Position numbers and translations under genes: made by a program. A stretch of DNA of 64,000 nucleotides from Liolophura sinensis (lineage: Eukaryota > Mollusca > Polyplacophora > Chitonida > Chitonidae): NCBI RefSeq assembly GCF_032854445.1, contig NC_088304.1:1986001-2050000 (forward strand). Reading direction: 5' to 3'. Under the pieces are notes generated by a model. The model was not told where the DNA came from and did no database searches. It saw only the letters and a list, made by a program, of their open reading frames with translations. This document shows positions 37,269 to 51,300 of the stretch, in pieces (the first letter of the stretch is position 1; every line of letters begins with the position of its first letter).

Positions 37269-40200
37269 CCATTATGAAATCCCCTAACAAAAACTTAGGA
37301 GGTGATACTATATGAATCGTTCTATAGACCAATGACCTTGAACTATTTAACACTGTGGAACAAATGAAATAATTGTGAAGTCTAACAGACAGCCTAGATA
37401 TAACTGATGCATTATACATCACCTGAAACAAACAAGAAGTAACATCCCAAGGAAAAAAACCCGGCACATTGAAACAAAATGACACAACGCAACATTTGTA
37501 TAACATAACACTGTTGTATTTATTGTGGTCTTAGAATAAACAACACGAAAATAAGAAACATAGCTGATATCCGGAGATTTAAATAATAAACACATTGATA
37601 TATCTTTTAGAGAAAATTTTATTTACAAAGCTTGTTCAGGGAACGGCCAAAACTTACATGTATCGTAGTGATGTACTTGAAAAGATCATTTGAACGTTAA
37701 GCCTTATACTACATCATGTTTTAGGCCCATCAGGCTGGTTTTGGGTACTTTGCCGGACCGGTACGTTTTCGTCCAATGGGAATAATCAAACTGCATTGTC
37801 CCGGCTTGTAGTTCTCTCCGGATGTGACGTCATCGGTGGTTGTTCCATTAAAAAAATGAATGTGTTAAATTTAATAGCAAATCTGTTATCTGTGTGATAC
37901 TAGAATGTACTGTGCTATTGCAGTAGGTTATTCTGAACATCCATATTCTACTACTTCAACATAACCGTTCTATTCGACTAATACGATTTTATGTTGAATA
38001 TGACACAATATTGTGTTATAATAACAAATATATTCTAGCTTCACTCAGACAACAGACTTTCTGTTAAATTTAAGAGAATAATGTTTTGAGTGTATTTACC
38101 TGGAGGTGTTCACTGTTAAAACTTCAACTAGGGTAAGTATTACACAGGAAACGCGGTTAAAGATAAACGTTAAAAATTATTGAATTTAACACCTTGAAAC
38201 CATTCTTTCCACTTCGTTTTAAGTTCTACTTGAAAGAATTTCTCCTCAAAATTAGCACTCAAACACATCGAAGATAATCTCAACATTTTTATTCAACTAG
38301 TTTGACAAATAATGCTTTGTCAAATCGGTCAAAATTCTTTTGTTTTCATTGTTTTTACATTTTACTGTACAAAAGGCGGCGAGAAAGCCACACGATCCAC
38401 TATTTCTTTACCCTCATCTTGGCTGAGCATACTGCCTTCTTTAATTGCCAAATTTCACATTTCCTTTCTGCTCCTTGTTTTATTTCTAATACGCCACTGA
38501 CACATTCCACGGATAAAACTATACTCAAGCGGATTTCAGTGAGCGAATTTCCACGAGACAAAATTGAAACCTTCAGTTTAATACACAGTGCACTGACCAA
38601 GAAGCTGAAATTCTTATATATTTGTCTTAACATTACATTTTTTGAAGTGTTTCCAATGATAATAAAATATTAAAATTACATTTCAAATTATAATATTTTT
38701 TTTTAATTGGTCACAATATGGATGAATCCAACACGACTGATGTCTAACCACCACTTCTTGGGAAGTTTTTACCTTTCTTTCTATTCTTGAGGAGAAACGT
38801 CAGGGCCCAGTTTCACACAGATGGCGTACATATACGATAATGGCACGGTAATGGTGACGAGCAAAACGCCGTATGACAAATGCACGATACAAAAATGTCC
38901 TACGCCGCTTTGTGATTTTAGCAAATATGTAGGACATCTGCTTGAGCTGTATGTAACAATATTGTTTGTGACTGGTCCAGTGTAAGTCCGTCATTCACGG
39001 AACAACAAAGCCTATGACAGTAAAGGATGTAAAACTTTCGCCCCAACAGGTGCATTTTTACGTACGGACAAAGGCAGTTTTTCTGGTGGAAGGTTACCTT
39101 CTCCAGGACGAAGTATCCTTCTCCAGTAGAAAGTATCATTCTCCAGTACAAGGTATCGTTCTACCCCATCTAAACCAGCTTTAAAAAGACCAACATAACT
39201 CAGTCATGGGCAAAATGTGACGTCATCTACCGTAATGAGGGTTGAGATTGCTCTTTCTCAGCAGAACAGATAATATAAACATTGAAAATGACAGTGAATG
39301 AGCCTATTTAGGTTTTGGGGACCCGAAATGGTCCGTTTTATACCCCAAAGCACAATGCCAAATATAAACAACGTTGTTAATATAATATCTATTTTGTAAA
39401 TGACATCAAGTAATGAATTATACCATACCCGTGTGCCAATTAATATATATAAAACAAAGACAAAAGTCGCATGTATCCAGACAGTGATTCTGCATAAATT
39501 AGCAGACAGCTGTACAACAAGAACACTTTGTTGATAACACTCAGTGCAACAAAAACAAGTAACATAACGAAAAATCCCGTTGCTGTTCAGGGCTCCCACT
39601 CCTTTCGGAATTTTTTTTTAGGACTTTCAAGAATCTAATAAATATCGTAGGCTTTCCAGCGCTTCCAAGGGCCACTCACTTTAAGTAGAAACCTGTGGGG
39701 ACTAATGGATACTATGGTATATTTATCATTTCATTTCAAGAACTTGATACTTGACAACGAAAAATCAAGAACCATTCCAAGGTCTTGAAAAGCTTTCTAC
39801 AAATTCAACGATCAGTGGGAAGCCTGCATGGTACGTATGATATTAGCAGTAAGTACAAACGGTGAATAAACAAAACTTTGCACTATTAATCAAAAAAAAC
39901 TTCCATTCTATTGAGAAAGAAGAAACTTATTTGTTTCCATGACCCTTGATAACTTTAACGACTTAATAATTTTCACTGCATTCAATGTCGGACAAGATGG
40001 TCCAGGCCTCGGTTTCACCAACTTCTTCAGTTCAAACACAAAGTGCAAGTACTTTGCTTAAGGAACATCACACTGTACTTTTGAACTGTCCTACTTAAGT
40101 TCTCTCAAGAAACACACCATGCTGAATTAAATATCAACAGAAAATCAACAAAACATAAAACAGCCTGATTTAGTAGACTCTTTTCGGCACACAAAAGGAA

Positions 40201-41394
40201 GCCAATCTACACATTTTCAGTTATGTGGTTGCAGAAACCAATTAGGGATGTCTTTGCCTCTAATCCTTTGAAAACTTAGTTTAGTTTTTTATTGTTCTCA
40301 TTCCCAGCTTTAGATCTTAAATCCATCTTGTCTGTATGTCCATGATTTCAGCTCATAGAACCAGAATTTCACAGGTCAATGTTGACATGCTCAGCAGGTC
40401 AGAGTTCAAGGTTAACAGTGAGAGGTCAGGGTAAAAACTTCACCGAGTTCAAAGTTTATCATGCTAGGCTACTAGCACATAACATTACAGAGTTTTGAAT
40501 TCCAAGAAGTGAAAGCTGAATACTTCTTCTACTTCTTCCAATTCAACTTGTAAACAGGTCAAGAGCTCATTGTTTAAGATAACAAGTTACACATCCTGAA
40601 GTCACAATGTTAAAGAGTTACCAATGAAATCATGATAGTGTTTCCATTATAGCACAAACAAAATTTTCACCAGCCATTAAGCAAGTCACATCCAATCCTA
40701 GAAGTTTTCACAGTTCACGGTTGCAGATCAAACTTCATGGTTCACACACTTAATACGTCAGCCTTGCGAACATCTCAAGGCTCATTGTCCACTTCCGCAC
40801 AAGGTCATTCAAGGTCAAACTCTTGCTATGTTTGAGTACACATGCAAGAAGAAATCCATTGTCTGGCAAGGTCATTCGAGGTCAAGCTGTTGTTATACTT
40901 GTAAAGAGATGCAAGAAGATGCTCGATTAACTCTCGAGGAACGACGTGTTGATACCATGGTCATCAAACCCTGAAAACAAAAGCGTCATATGAATTATCT
41001 TTTTACCAACATATCTGATGTTTCTGACCATTGCAGATTAGGGCTCAGGGTATAAGGATTTTTATAAAGAAATACAAAGAATACTCATTACTTCACATAA
41101 TATTTGTCTAACTCTGTTTCCTGCTGCACTGAACAGATTTTCACATATAGGCTGGATGTCAGTTTTACAGCTGGAGGAAACGGGAGTGCCGACCACAAAC
41201 CAACGACCCAGTTTGGCAAGTCCCTGAGAAAGTTTCCCCAGTGTGATCCAAAAATATGCACATCATAGTGGTGCAAGACAAGTGGTCTTCATAGGGGTGT
41301 CATCATCCATGTTTTGTCACCAAGGCCTCATCACCAATGTATGTACCTACATGTAGGTATGTAGGTATACTTAGGGTTTTAGTCAATTGTTCAG
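37269..41394. other. Unassigned DNA between SDR and DRG1
   Basis: No supported gene in 4.1 kb. About 39090-39160 carries short repeats of CCTTCTCCAG(G/T)A. On the - strand near 41220-41100 and 40980-40880 there are exon-like open stretches behind AG acceptors (TTTCTCAG and TTTGTTTTCAG), but I recognise no protein family and no partner exons. Confidence 0.4.
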
Positions 41395-41715
41395 TCATAC
41401 GACGACGGGGCATCATTATGTGTGTGTATATAATTTTGTGTCTTTGTTTGGCAGGGCGAGTCCATGCCGCTTAAGTGCTGCCGACACTGAAGTATCATAC
41501 TGAAGACACCGGACATGACACAACCAGTCACCTTATATTGACATCGGGCCAACCAGTCAAGTTCCCTTGCTATAATTTCTCAGTGCTAAGTGCCAAGAGA
41601 GGCAGTAGCAAGTACCATTTTTAAAGTCTTTATGACCCAAGCTGGGTTTGATCTCAAGGTTTCCTAACTTTGAGGCAAACGCTCTACCTATTACCCAAAC
41701 GGTCCCATGACCAGT
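41395..41715 (-). mobile_element. tRNA-derived SINE, second family
   Basis: The tRNA-like head lies at about 41715-41640: on the - strand TAGGTAGAGCGTTTGCCTC is a box A, followed by a box B-like CTTGAGATCAAACCC. The body includes AGTCCATGCCGCTTAAGTGC, GAAGACACCGGACATGACAC and GGGCCAACCAGTCAAGTTCC (given as + strand). I associate this body with SINEs widespread in molluscs; that link is from memory. Confidence 0.75.
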
Positions 41716-42287
41716 GAGAGTGACATTACCCCAACGGTCCCATGACCAGCCAGAGTGACATTACCCAAACGGTCACATGGCCAGTGAGAGTGACATTATC
41801 CAAATGGTCCCATGACCAGTGAAAGTGTCATTACCCAGACAGTCCCATGACCAGTGAGAGTGACATTACCCAGACAACCCCATGACCAGTGAGAGTGACA
41901 TTATCCAAATGGTCCCATGACCAGTGAGAGTGACATTATTCAAATGGTCGCATGGCCAGTGAGAGTGACATTATCCAAATGGTCCCATGACCAGTGAGAG
42001 TGACATTATCCAAATGACCCCATGGCCAGTGAGAGTGACATTATCCAAATGGTCCCATGACCAGTGAGAGTGACATTATCCAAATGATCCCATGACCAGC
42101 GAGAGTGACATTTCCCAGATGGTCCCATGACCAGTGAGAGTGACATTACCCAAACAGTCCCATGACCAGTGAGAGTGACATTACCCAGATGGTCCCATGA
42201 ACAGTGAGAGTGACATTACCCAAACGGTCCCATGACCAGTGAGAGTGACATTACCCAAACAGTCCCATGACCAGTGAGAGTGACATT
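41693..42287. repeat. 35-bp minisatellite, about 17 copies, starting at the SINE head
   Basis: Units contain GGTCCCATGACCAGTGAGAG and TGACATTACCCAAAC, 35 bp apart. The first unit is continuous with the 5' end of the SINE head. The array ends about 100 bp before the DRG1 stop codon side (42386), so it may be within the DRG1 3'-UTR. Confidence 0.93.
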
Positions 42288-42385
42288 GACACCCGTGACA
42301 GAGTATAGAATTTCTTTAGCCAATGAGGGATTGAACCTGTGCCACACGTGTACTTGTCACTGAAAGAATATTTCTCGGAGGTTTC

Positions 42386-45300
42386 TTACTTTTTCACAAT
42401 CTGCACCACATCTTCATCGTTTAGCGTATGATCTTTGCCGACTTTCTGAGGCTGGTGTTTTACAGAGGAACCCCAAACTAGTGCGCTGAAAAGGAAGTCA
42501 AGTGTATGTCACTTATGCCAGTATCTAGATAAATCTTGTACTCACATCTCTGCTGTGGCCAGTTTCACACGAACAACATTTTATCTTGCACTATTTCTGA
42601 CCCAAAAAATGCGTGTATGAAAATATTATCACTTTCGCTTTCAGTTCACCGTTTCGACTCCAGTCAAAAAGGAGCATTTACTGTCATAGTTTCCATGCCT
42701 CCATGGACATAAAATTGCACTTTCGATTACTCGTCCGCTAATTCTCCCAAAAAATCTGAAGACCCAGCACCCCTTCTCGTGACGACGTTACTTTTCATTC
42801 CATTCCCAGTGAAAGCAATTATGACGTCCTGACGTCACAAAAGACTGATCATCTGCAACCAATGTGTGGGACATCCGGTTGACCTATTTGCAACAATACT
42901 GCTTACCATCGGTAGTGTGCTCTTCATGGACAGTTTGGAAAGGTCGCTAGGTTTCGCGTTTGAACTCTTTTGTTGCTAAAGGTAAAAACAGTCCATCTGT
43001 ATCATGTGACTTGTGAAAATGATAGGCACACTTCTTTGACATTAATTTACCGATGACCTGTCTCACCATGTTCTAGAGGCAAAAATGAAGTTTCCTTCCT
43101 GTAGGAACTACTCAAGTTCAGCTCCTCAATTTTCTACGTTGTTATTCTACGATAAATGACCCAAGGTTTCGCCCGCCTGTTTCTGCCATAAACTTTCCCA
43201 GGGGATGAGTTAGCAGCAAGATGAAGTGGATGATTAGTCCCCCAGCCTGTTCCATTACACTGCATGGTAGCTATGGTCTCTAATCTGCGCCACGCAGGGT
43301 CACGTCACATTATTATTTTGTGAACGGTTGTCTATTCAGAGCCCTCGTTACACAACAAATATTTGTACACATGTATTTCAGGTACAAATGGATTTCACTG
43401 AGAAATATCTGTCACCAACCTCCTGTATAATTTCAATGAAGTATGTCACTCAACGTTTTGTTTCCTTACAATCGAGACTGCAGAAGAGTTACCTTTCCGT
43501 TCCTACATTTTAAGATCGGGAACCTCCAATTAAACACAGAAAATCAAGGGACTCAAAGCAAGGTTTGAAACCTTTTCAGTAGCACTGTATGTGAATCTGG
43601 CATATCATCTATCAGACAGGACTTGTCTGTGTTGTTGACATATTAGAAGTTTGCACAACAATGACTGGCTATATATCAAAATAAAGTGCATGTTTTGTGA
43701 TTACCGGTATGCAAATTTGCCCAGGTGTGATACATACATCGCCAGCAACAGGTAAGATTATTTTTTTGCCTTTCGTCAGTAAAAATCATGCTATCGACGG
43801 GTATAACAGACACATGAAGATTTCGAGTCCTGCTGCTTGTAAGTTGTCGCTGTAAACGCAGTTTGACTGGTAGTTTGCAAGTAGGGAGTAGGGGTGCTAA
43901 GTTCTGTTATAGCTCTGTTACTGAAGAGCTCTGCATCTGAACAGATATTTGACATGCCACTCCACACGTGAACCCAGGTACTGGGTGCTTACGATCTCCA
44001 GCCAGTTTTCTCCCGAATTCCCATTCGTCATAAAATGGCGATCATAAAACAATCAAGGTTGTGAAGAAAGCGCACATGCATGTACATGTACTTAATCCAT
44101 GATGACTATTGGTGGTAGGAGCATAGACTGACTGCTCAGTGAAGCGTGAGCTTGTTTATTACATTTGGGGATTGTCCATATAATCCCCTGACCACCGCCG
44201 ATGATCCCCTGCGGCTGCCAGTCAGTAAGAGCCACAGTTAATGCAATGAATCATGGGATACACTTTTCGAGCCTACGGGCGAAAGGTCATTTACCTTAAT
44301 CTAAGTTACTTTCTGTGGATCTTTTTTTTCCCCATGTTAGTCTAAATGTGATCAAAAATAATTGCCTAACAATTTTGACAGGTCACATGATACAGTAGGA
44401 CTTTTTCTATCTTTAGCCCTAAAAGAGTTCAAATTTGAAACTCTCCTATATGTAATGAATGCATTTTCAAGGCATTGGACAAGTATTTATTGCTGGGTAG
44501 CTTGAACAGTCAATACAATCATAAAGGTATATAAAAAGCAGTCAATGAACAGGCCGTGAAAGACCGGATGCGTAAAGATATATCCTGAACTACCCTAGTT
44601 CTTCTAATTTTTGGGACAGATATTAGAAGTGTTGAAAGTAGAATATGACATTTCTTTACCAGCCTTTTAGAAAAGTGAAGATATGATTATATTGTCCATT
44701 AGATGGTCTAACCACGTGAGAAAAAAGAAACTCAATATTCCTGCTACAATTACATATATATATATTGGCTAAAATGAGCAGATTAAGTTTCAGACAAAAA
44801 AGGCAAAAATTAGAATAAATATGGTAACTCAAACATAATAGCAAGTCCATGTTTAGAACACTACTTACTATTTAAATTCCTTGAGGATGCTCCTGTGTAT
44901 TTTATTACAGAAATCCTCCACAGTGCTCCTTCCATCTTTCAGTACCACTGGTGACGTGTAGTCTGGAAGCTGACCTTTGGGTTTTGTGTAACTACCAATA
45001 CAAACAGAGATTACATATTCCTACATGTAACCAAGCCTGTCATTGGTTGATTTGAGTGAAGATAAAACAGCACAGAAAGCATACCTAATTTAACCAAATC
45101 ATGTTTTTATTTATTTATTTGATTGGTCTTTTTCACCATGCTCAAGAATATTTCACTTCTAAGACGGGGGCCAGCATTATGGTGGGAGGAAACCAAGCAG
45201 AATGTGTGAATGAACATCTATTACCAAGCCCTGTGGGTCCTCCTCAAAGTGCTTATAAGCCTAGCTTATACATAAAAAGGTATTATTAAATGAAGTATAG

Positions 45301-48300
45301 ATTTAAGGTGGTTTTTAATGAAATTTTTAAGGAGTATTTCATATTTGTTCACAACCCCCCTATTTCATGCAGATTGTCAAGAATGATCGTTAATGACATC
45401 ATGGAGGAATGAGAGAACAGTTGGTGCCACTACGATGTTGTTTGGACAGCTAGCACCTTAAAACAGTCTTAGGAAATCTCTAGATAAAGCCATTTTTACA
45501 CTCTAAGAAAGCTGTGGAGCTTTTTGGTACATTTCCATGTTAGGTCACATCCCAAACTCCATATTAACAAATAAAAAGCAAGCCTGCCCTGTATGCCTTA
45601 CAGACTGGGCTGGAAATGTTCTACATGTACTTACATTCGCACCAGTAGCAAATATTCCCACATTCTCTCCAGCAAGTCGTCAAAGTTCCACTTGTGATGA
45701 GCAGAAATTGGAACACAGTGAGGTACTTTATAGATTATGTCCAGCTCCTGAATCAAGCAAACCAAACAATATTGTCATTTCTTTTTCACAGAATCAGAAT
45801 TTGCGTTTACATGCAATTCCAAAATTAACTTATTTCAATGTTGTCTTTAGCCATACTGAAAGGTGCTTCACTCAAAACAACAGTTTGGTACATCTGGACA
45901 TAAAAAACTGGGAAAAATTTCTTACAGAATCAAGAGTTTGAAATGAAGCTTCCCAAACACAACAAGAAAAGTCAGTCAGCCATATATTTCATACTGTATG
46001 CAATTCACAATATGTACATATACATACAAGTTTCTTTTTAATACATTTGACTGGACTGGAGTTTTACATCGTACGGAAGAATGTACTCAAGGGCGATGGC
46101 CATTATGGCCAAATATAAAGCCAAACTTACATGTCAATTTAAATTGCTTACTACAGATGAATATTCTTTCTCTGGGTTACAATTTGGGCATCACAATCAG
46201 TGCCTTATTCAGGAAAATTTGATTTAAAAATGCCAGAGATTTGCTCAAGAGGACAGCATGCTATTAAGCTAAAGGGGAGGCTACTTGTGTCCTGAGAGTT
46301 ATCCCCCCTCCACAACTGCCAATATAGCATGTTCCCAGAAAACATTAATTATTATGCATCAAACTTGTGCTTCTGCACGCAGAACATGTACATGCAAAGT
46401 TATCACTGTATTGTACAAAATACCAGTTAAGCCTACCTCTATTGAAATCTGATCGATCTTGTTCAGTATGTATATACATGGTATGTAGATGCGATTCCCT
46501 TCTATCACATCAATGAGGTCTTCTGCAGTTGCGTCGTAACGCAGAGTTATGTCGGCATTGTGAATTTTGTATTCTCCTAGAATTGTCTTCACCAGATCCA
46601 TATCAAGCTCTGACTGTGCACACTGTTAAACAAGGCATGGAGATAAGATTTTAAACCATGTTACGGGTCGTGTGACAGAAATAACAAAGCTCCTGAAAGT
46701 ATTGCTACCACAATAAAATTGTCTCCAACTGGTTTGAGCCATCAGAATATGGTAAAGACCCTAGAATTTCACCCAGAAAACTGCAGTTTTAGAGGCAAAT
46801 AACTGTGATTAAACATTACTTTTGCTGCCGAAACATTTCAACCAAACCAGTTACCTCCAAAAAAGACCAATAAAACTTCCAAAAAGAGGCAAAATATGTA
46901 ACTTTATCACTGGAGAAAATTGATGTGATTTACCTAATAGCAAAGTAATTTTTAACAGTAATAATTTTTTCCAAAAAGAATGAAAAAAAAAATTGATAAA
47001 ATAAAAAAAAAAACCCAATGAACATGATAGACATTTCATTCCACCCAATATCAGAATTTTCAAGGAGTTTCCCAGATTTTTTTTTTCTCCACGATTTTCA
47101 AGTATTTGAAATGGATTTTCAAGGTCTGTGCAAACACTGCAAGAGAATTACAGAAGTGAATGCAGTCTAAGATCTAGTATTAGTGAGCAGAGACACCAGT
47201 CATAATTAGCCGTCCTTCCTCAAATGACAAACTTACCGTAACAACAAATCCCATTGCGACAGATTGGAATACGGGCTTCATGAAGATTAATATGGTTTCT
47301 GAGACAAAGAGCAGAATACTGCAGAGAAAAACGCAAAAACATGTTACCGTAGCTGTCAGATTGATCCCCCCTTTGTCCTTCCGCCGGTAGTTTATCCTCG
47401 GAGGTTCTTTATTCAACCGAATTCCAAAGCCTTCCAGCTCATGCTCAATCAGCTTCTTGTGTTGTAAAGGTTTTAAAACGTCCAGCACAATAAATATTAA
47501 ACTACACGTCCTTGCAACTGAAAAGAGACAGAATAATGAACGATAACAAATGTAGGACTTATTCTGTATTTGTTTACAAGGGACACATGATATAAGGGAC
47601 ACTAATATCTTAGGCATTGTAATTTCTATTCTAAACTGGTAGGCACCTCAATCAGAAAATGAGTTCCAACAAAGGGAGAATACTCTCCATCTGCTAGGCA
47701 CTATTCCAAGGTAGGTCTACTGTGTAATTCTTCAACATTGTCACATTTTCTCAACATGTTTACTCAAGTATGTGCTATGTGCATTATTCTGTTAGGTTGA
47801 TCATTATTCTGTGTAGACTGATCATTATTCTGTGTAGGTTGATCATTATTCTGTGTAGACTGATCATTATTCTGTGTAGGTTGATCATTATTCTGTTTAG
47901 CTTGATCAGATAAAACTTTTTGCCCAGCCTTGAAAGTGACCACACAACAAATGTAGCTTTGTCTTAATCAGAAAAACGTGTTTGTGTCTGCTCTGCCAAT
48001 GAAGATGAATCGCCTAAGAAATTCCCAGTCTTGGTCACACCACAATTTAATTGATTGGTTGTACAAAATTTCATCCAAACCAGTGCATATCTTTTTATTC
48101 AAATTCATCTTCAAATTATTGACTAGATGTATCACTTGATTATTTATGAGAATCAGTTTCAAAGAATTCTGTCATAAATTTCATTTTGACAATTGACCTA
48201 AATAATGTTGACATACCTGCAATGACCTGCTTCCCTCTGCCTTTACCATCCTTAGCACCTTCAATTATACCTGGTAAATCTAGCAACTACAAAGTACAAA

Positions 48301-51300
48301 AAAGGCATGATGACATTTACAATCAAGCATGGTAAATCCAACAACGGTTGGCATCTTCAATCATAAAACCAATCAACATTTCAGAAACTCATGAGTTTAC
48401 ACATATTTATATGAGGCAAGGTGGGGCTCTCCCAAATTCTCGCACGCTTACATAATGAAAGGACAGGATCAAATCATGTCATTAGTCCATGAGAGCCACC
48501 ACCTTGTTTTGCTTAAACATGTGAGATTTCTGAAATGCAGATTCAGCTTTTACCCAGCAAATTCGCCAACTGTGAGGAACAAAATGCGCTGAGGTGAAAA
48601 TGTACATTTAGGGCAAGGCTAATAATAAATCAATAAATGTATGGCAGTAGCAGAATCAGGCTGGCCATGGCCATATCTGGAAAACAAATTGAAGGTTTTG
48701 ATCTCAAACTTTAAAGGTGACATTGTGATTGTGCATAAAGAAATTCTACAAAATGCAACGCAAAATGATGTTTTCTGAGAGTTTTCAACTCAGTGAATCA
48801 GAGAAATTTGCCTGAAGACATAAAGTTTTAAATGTTACGCTATAACATTTTTAATCAATTTACTCATGATGTCCATGGCTCAATTTGAGGTCATCATTTT
48901 TATTTTGAGCTCTTAAAAACGAGTGAATGACCAACCGTTTTGACCCCTGGACAGTCGTACATGCAGATGTCAACAACAACATTATGCTAAATGTTCCACC
49001 ATTTACTTGATTTTTCATTGGTGGTTTACGCCATACTGAAGAATATTACACCTGTACGACAGCGGCCAGAATTATGGTGGGAGCAAACCGGACAGAAGAT
49101 GACCTTCAGGGAGCAAACCGGACAGAAGATGACCTTCAGGGAGCAAACCGGACAGAAGATGACCTTCAGGGAGCAAACCGGACAGAAGATGACCTTCAGT
49201 AGGTTGCTTGTGGACCTTCAATTGAACAACTGCAGAGGAAGCAACTGGAAGTGGTGAGATCGGATCACGTCAGAGCCTCATCATGATGTCATCGTGTCGT
49301 AACTCCCTCATTGGTCAGGTTGGGTAACTCTGAAGTCCTTACCTGGATCTTGGCCCCTTTGTAACGGATGACCCCAGGAACCGTTGTTAGTGTCGTGAAT
49401 TCATACGATGCTACCTCAGAATAAACACCAGCAAGATTACTCAACAGGGTAGACTTCCCCACAGATGGAAAACCTAGAAAATCAATAAAAATTAAAACTG
49501 CAAAGCAGTTTTGGCCGGGGTCCACGTCGTTTGCTGGTTTAGTTATCATTCTACGCCATCAAATAGAAGGTAGCATAGCTATGTGTAATGCCACAACCGT
49601 TTCGGGAAATTATGGACAGCAGAAAGCATTAAGTGAAATACCATAAACCTAGTCCAGTTGCCATCTAACTCCATGTTAAAGCATTAGAATTAACATCTAT
49701 GTATAAAAAAAAATGGTGTTGTCATTAAAATGACTATATCTCAAAAAGTTACAAGGATAAGGAAAAAATAAATGCAGATTCAAGATCAGCAGCTCAAAAT
49801 AAACCAGAATACAATAAAAAAATTGAAATTTCAAAACTATTTGTGACATCACAACTTCAACCAATGGTGAGCTTCCAAAGTTTGTATCAAATTTCAAAAC
49901 AATCGGTTCAGTGGTTCTTGAGAAGAAGATGTTTGAACGATTTCATATAAAATGCAATATGGCTGCCAAACCATGTGACATAACAAAAATCAGGCTCCAT
50001 GGTGCACAACTTCAGCCATCAGGGAATAAGACTGTAAAATTTCAGGTCAATCAGTCAAGCGGTCTAGGCTGTAGGTGGCACACAAAATCGAATAAATAAT
50101 AATAATAGTAATCCAAACGATTTCAACAGGTGTCCCGCAGGACTAACTGCATGGACCCCTAAAACAAAAAAAAAAAAAAACAAAACAAAAAACAAAAACA
50201 ACTTAATTTAAACCCCAATGAAACAAGTAAATAAAATGTGTGCAATTTGGATGGCGGTGACAAATCAATGGATCTTGTAATTGACTGACATTTATTAAAG
50301 CACAAATCTCACCAACGAAACCAATACGAGAATCTCCGGTTTTAGCAACATCAAACCCCTCTCCTGTGGCACCCCCTCCGCCCTTAGGCTCAATTAACTC
50401 TCTCCGAAGTTTGGCCAGACGAGCTTTGAGCAAACCCAAGTGACCCATGGTAGCCTTGTTACGCTGCGTGCGAGCCATCTGAAATCACAAAATCAACTCT
50501 CATGAGCTCAACGCTGACCCCAGTGATATCAGGCACAGACACAAAGGGATGATATGTACATGACGTCAGTACAGGCCTGGAAATGTACAAATCAGTCCCA
50601 GACACAAAGGGATGATATGTACATGACGTCAGTACAGGCCTGGAAATGTACAAATCAGTCCCAGACACAAAGGGATGATATGTACATGACATCAGTACAG
50701 GCCTGGAAATGTGCAAATCAGGCACGGACACAAAGGGATGATGTGTACATGACATCAGAACAGGCCTAGAAATGTACAAATCAGTCCCAGACACAAAGGG
50801 ATGATATGTACATGACGTCAGTACAGGCCTGGAAATGTACAAATCAGTCCCAGACACAAAGGGATGATATGTACATGACATCAGTACAGGCCTAGAAATG
50901 TGCAAATCAGTCCCAGACACAAAGGGATGATATGTACATGACATCAGTACAGGCCTAGAAATGTGCAAATCAGTCCCAGACACAAAGGGATGATGTGTAC
51001 GTGACATCAGTACAGGCCAGGAAATGTACAAATCAGTCCCAGACACAAAGGGATGATATGTACATGACATCAGTACAGGCCTGGAAATGTACAAATCAGG
51101 CACGGACACAAAGGGATGATGTGTACATGACATCAGAACAGGCCTAGAAATGTACAAATCAGTCCCAGACACAAAGGGATGATATGTACATGACGTCAGT
51201 ACAGGCCTGGAAATGTACAAATCAGTCCCAGACACAAAGGGATGATATGTACATGACGTCAGTACAGGCCTGGAAATGTGCAAATCAGGCACGGACACAA

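Noticed and set aside
38302-38673. 123-codon + strand frame
   Set aside because: AT-rich, no motif, no splice or promoter context; the length is not convincing in DNA this AT-rich.
40880-41276. Two exon-like - strand stretches with acceptors
   Set aside because: Acceptor-like AGs are common; I recognise no protein family, and no partner exons lie upstream among the SINE and array.
45537-45941. 134-codon + strand frame
   Set aside because: Antisense shadow of DRG1 exon 7.
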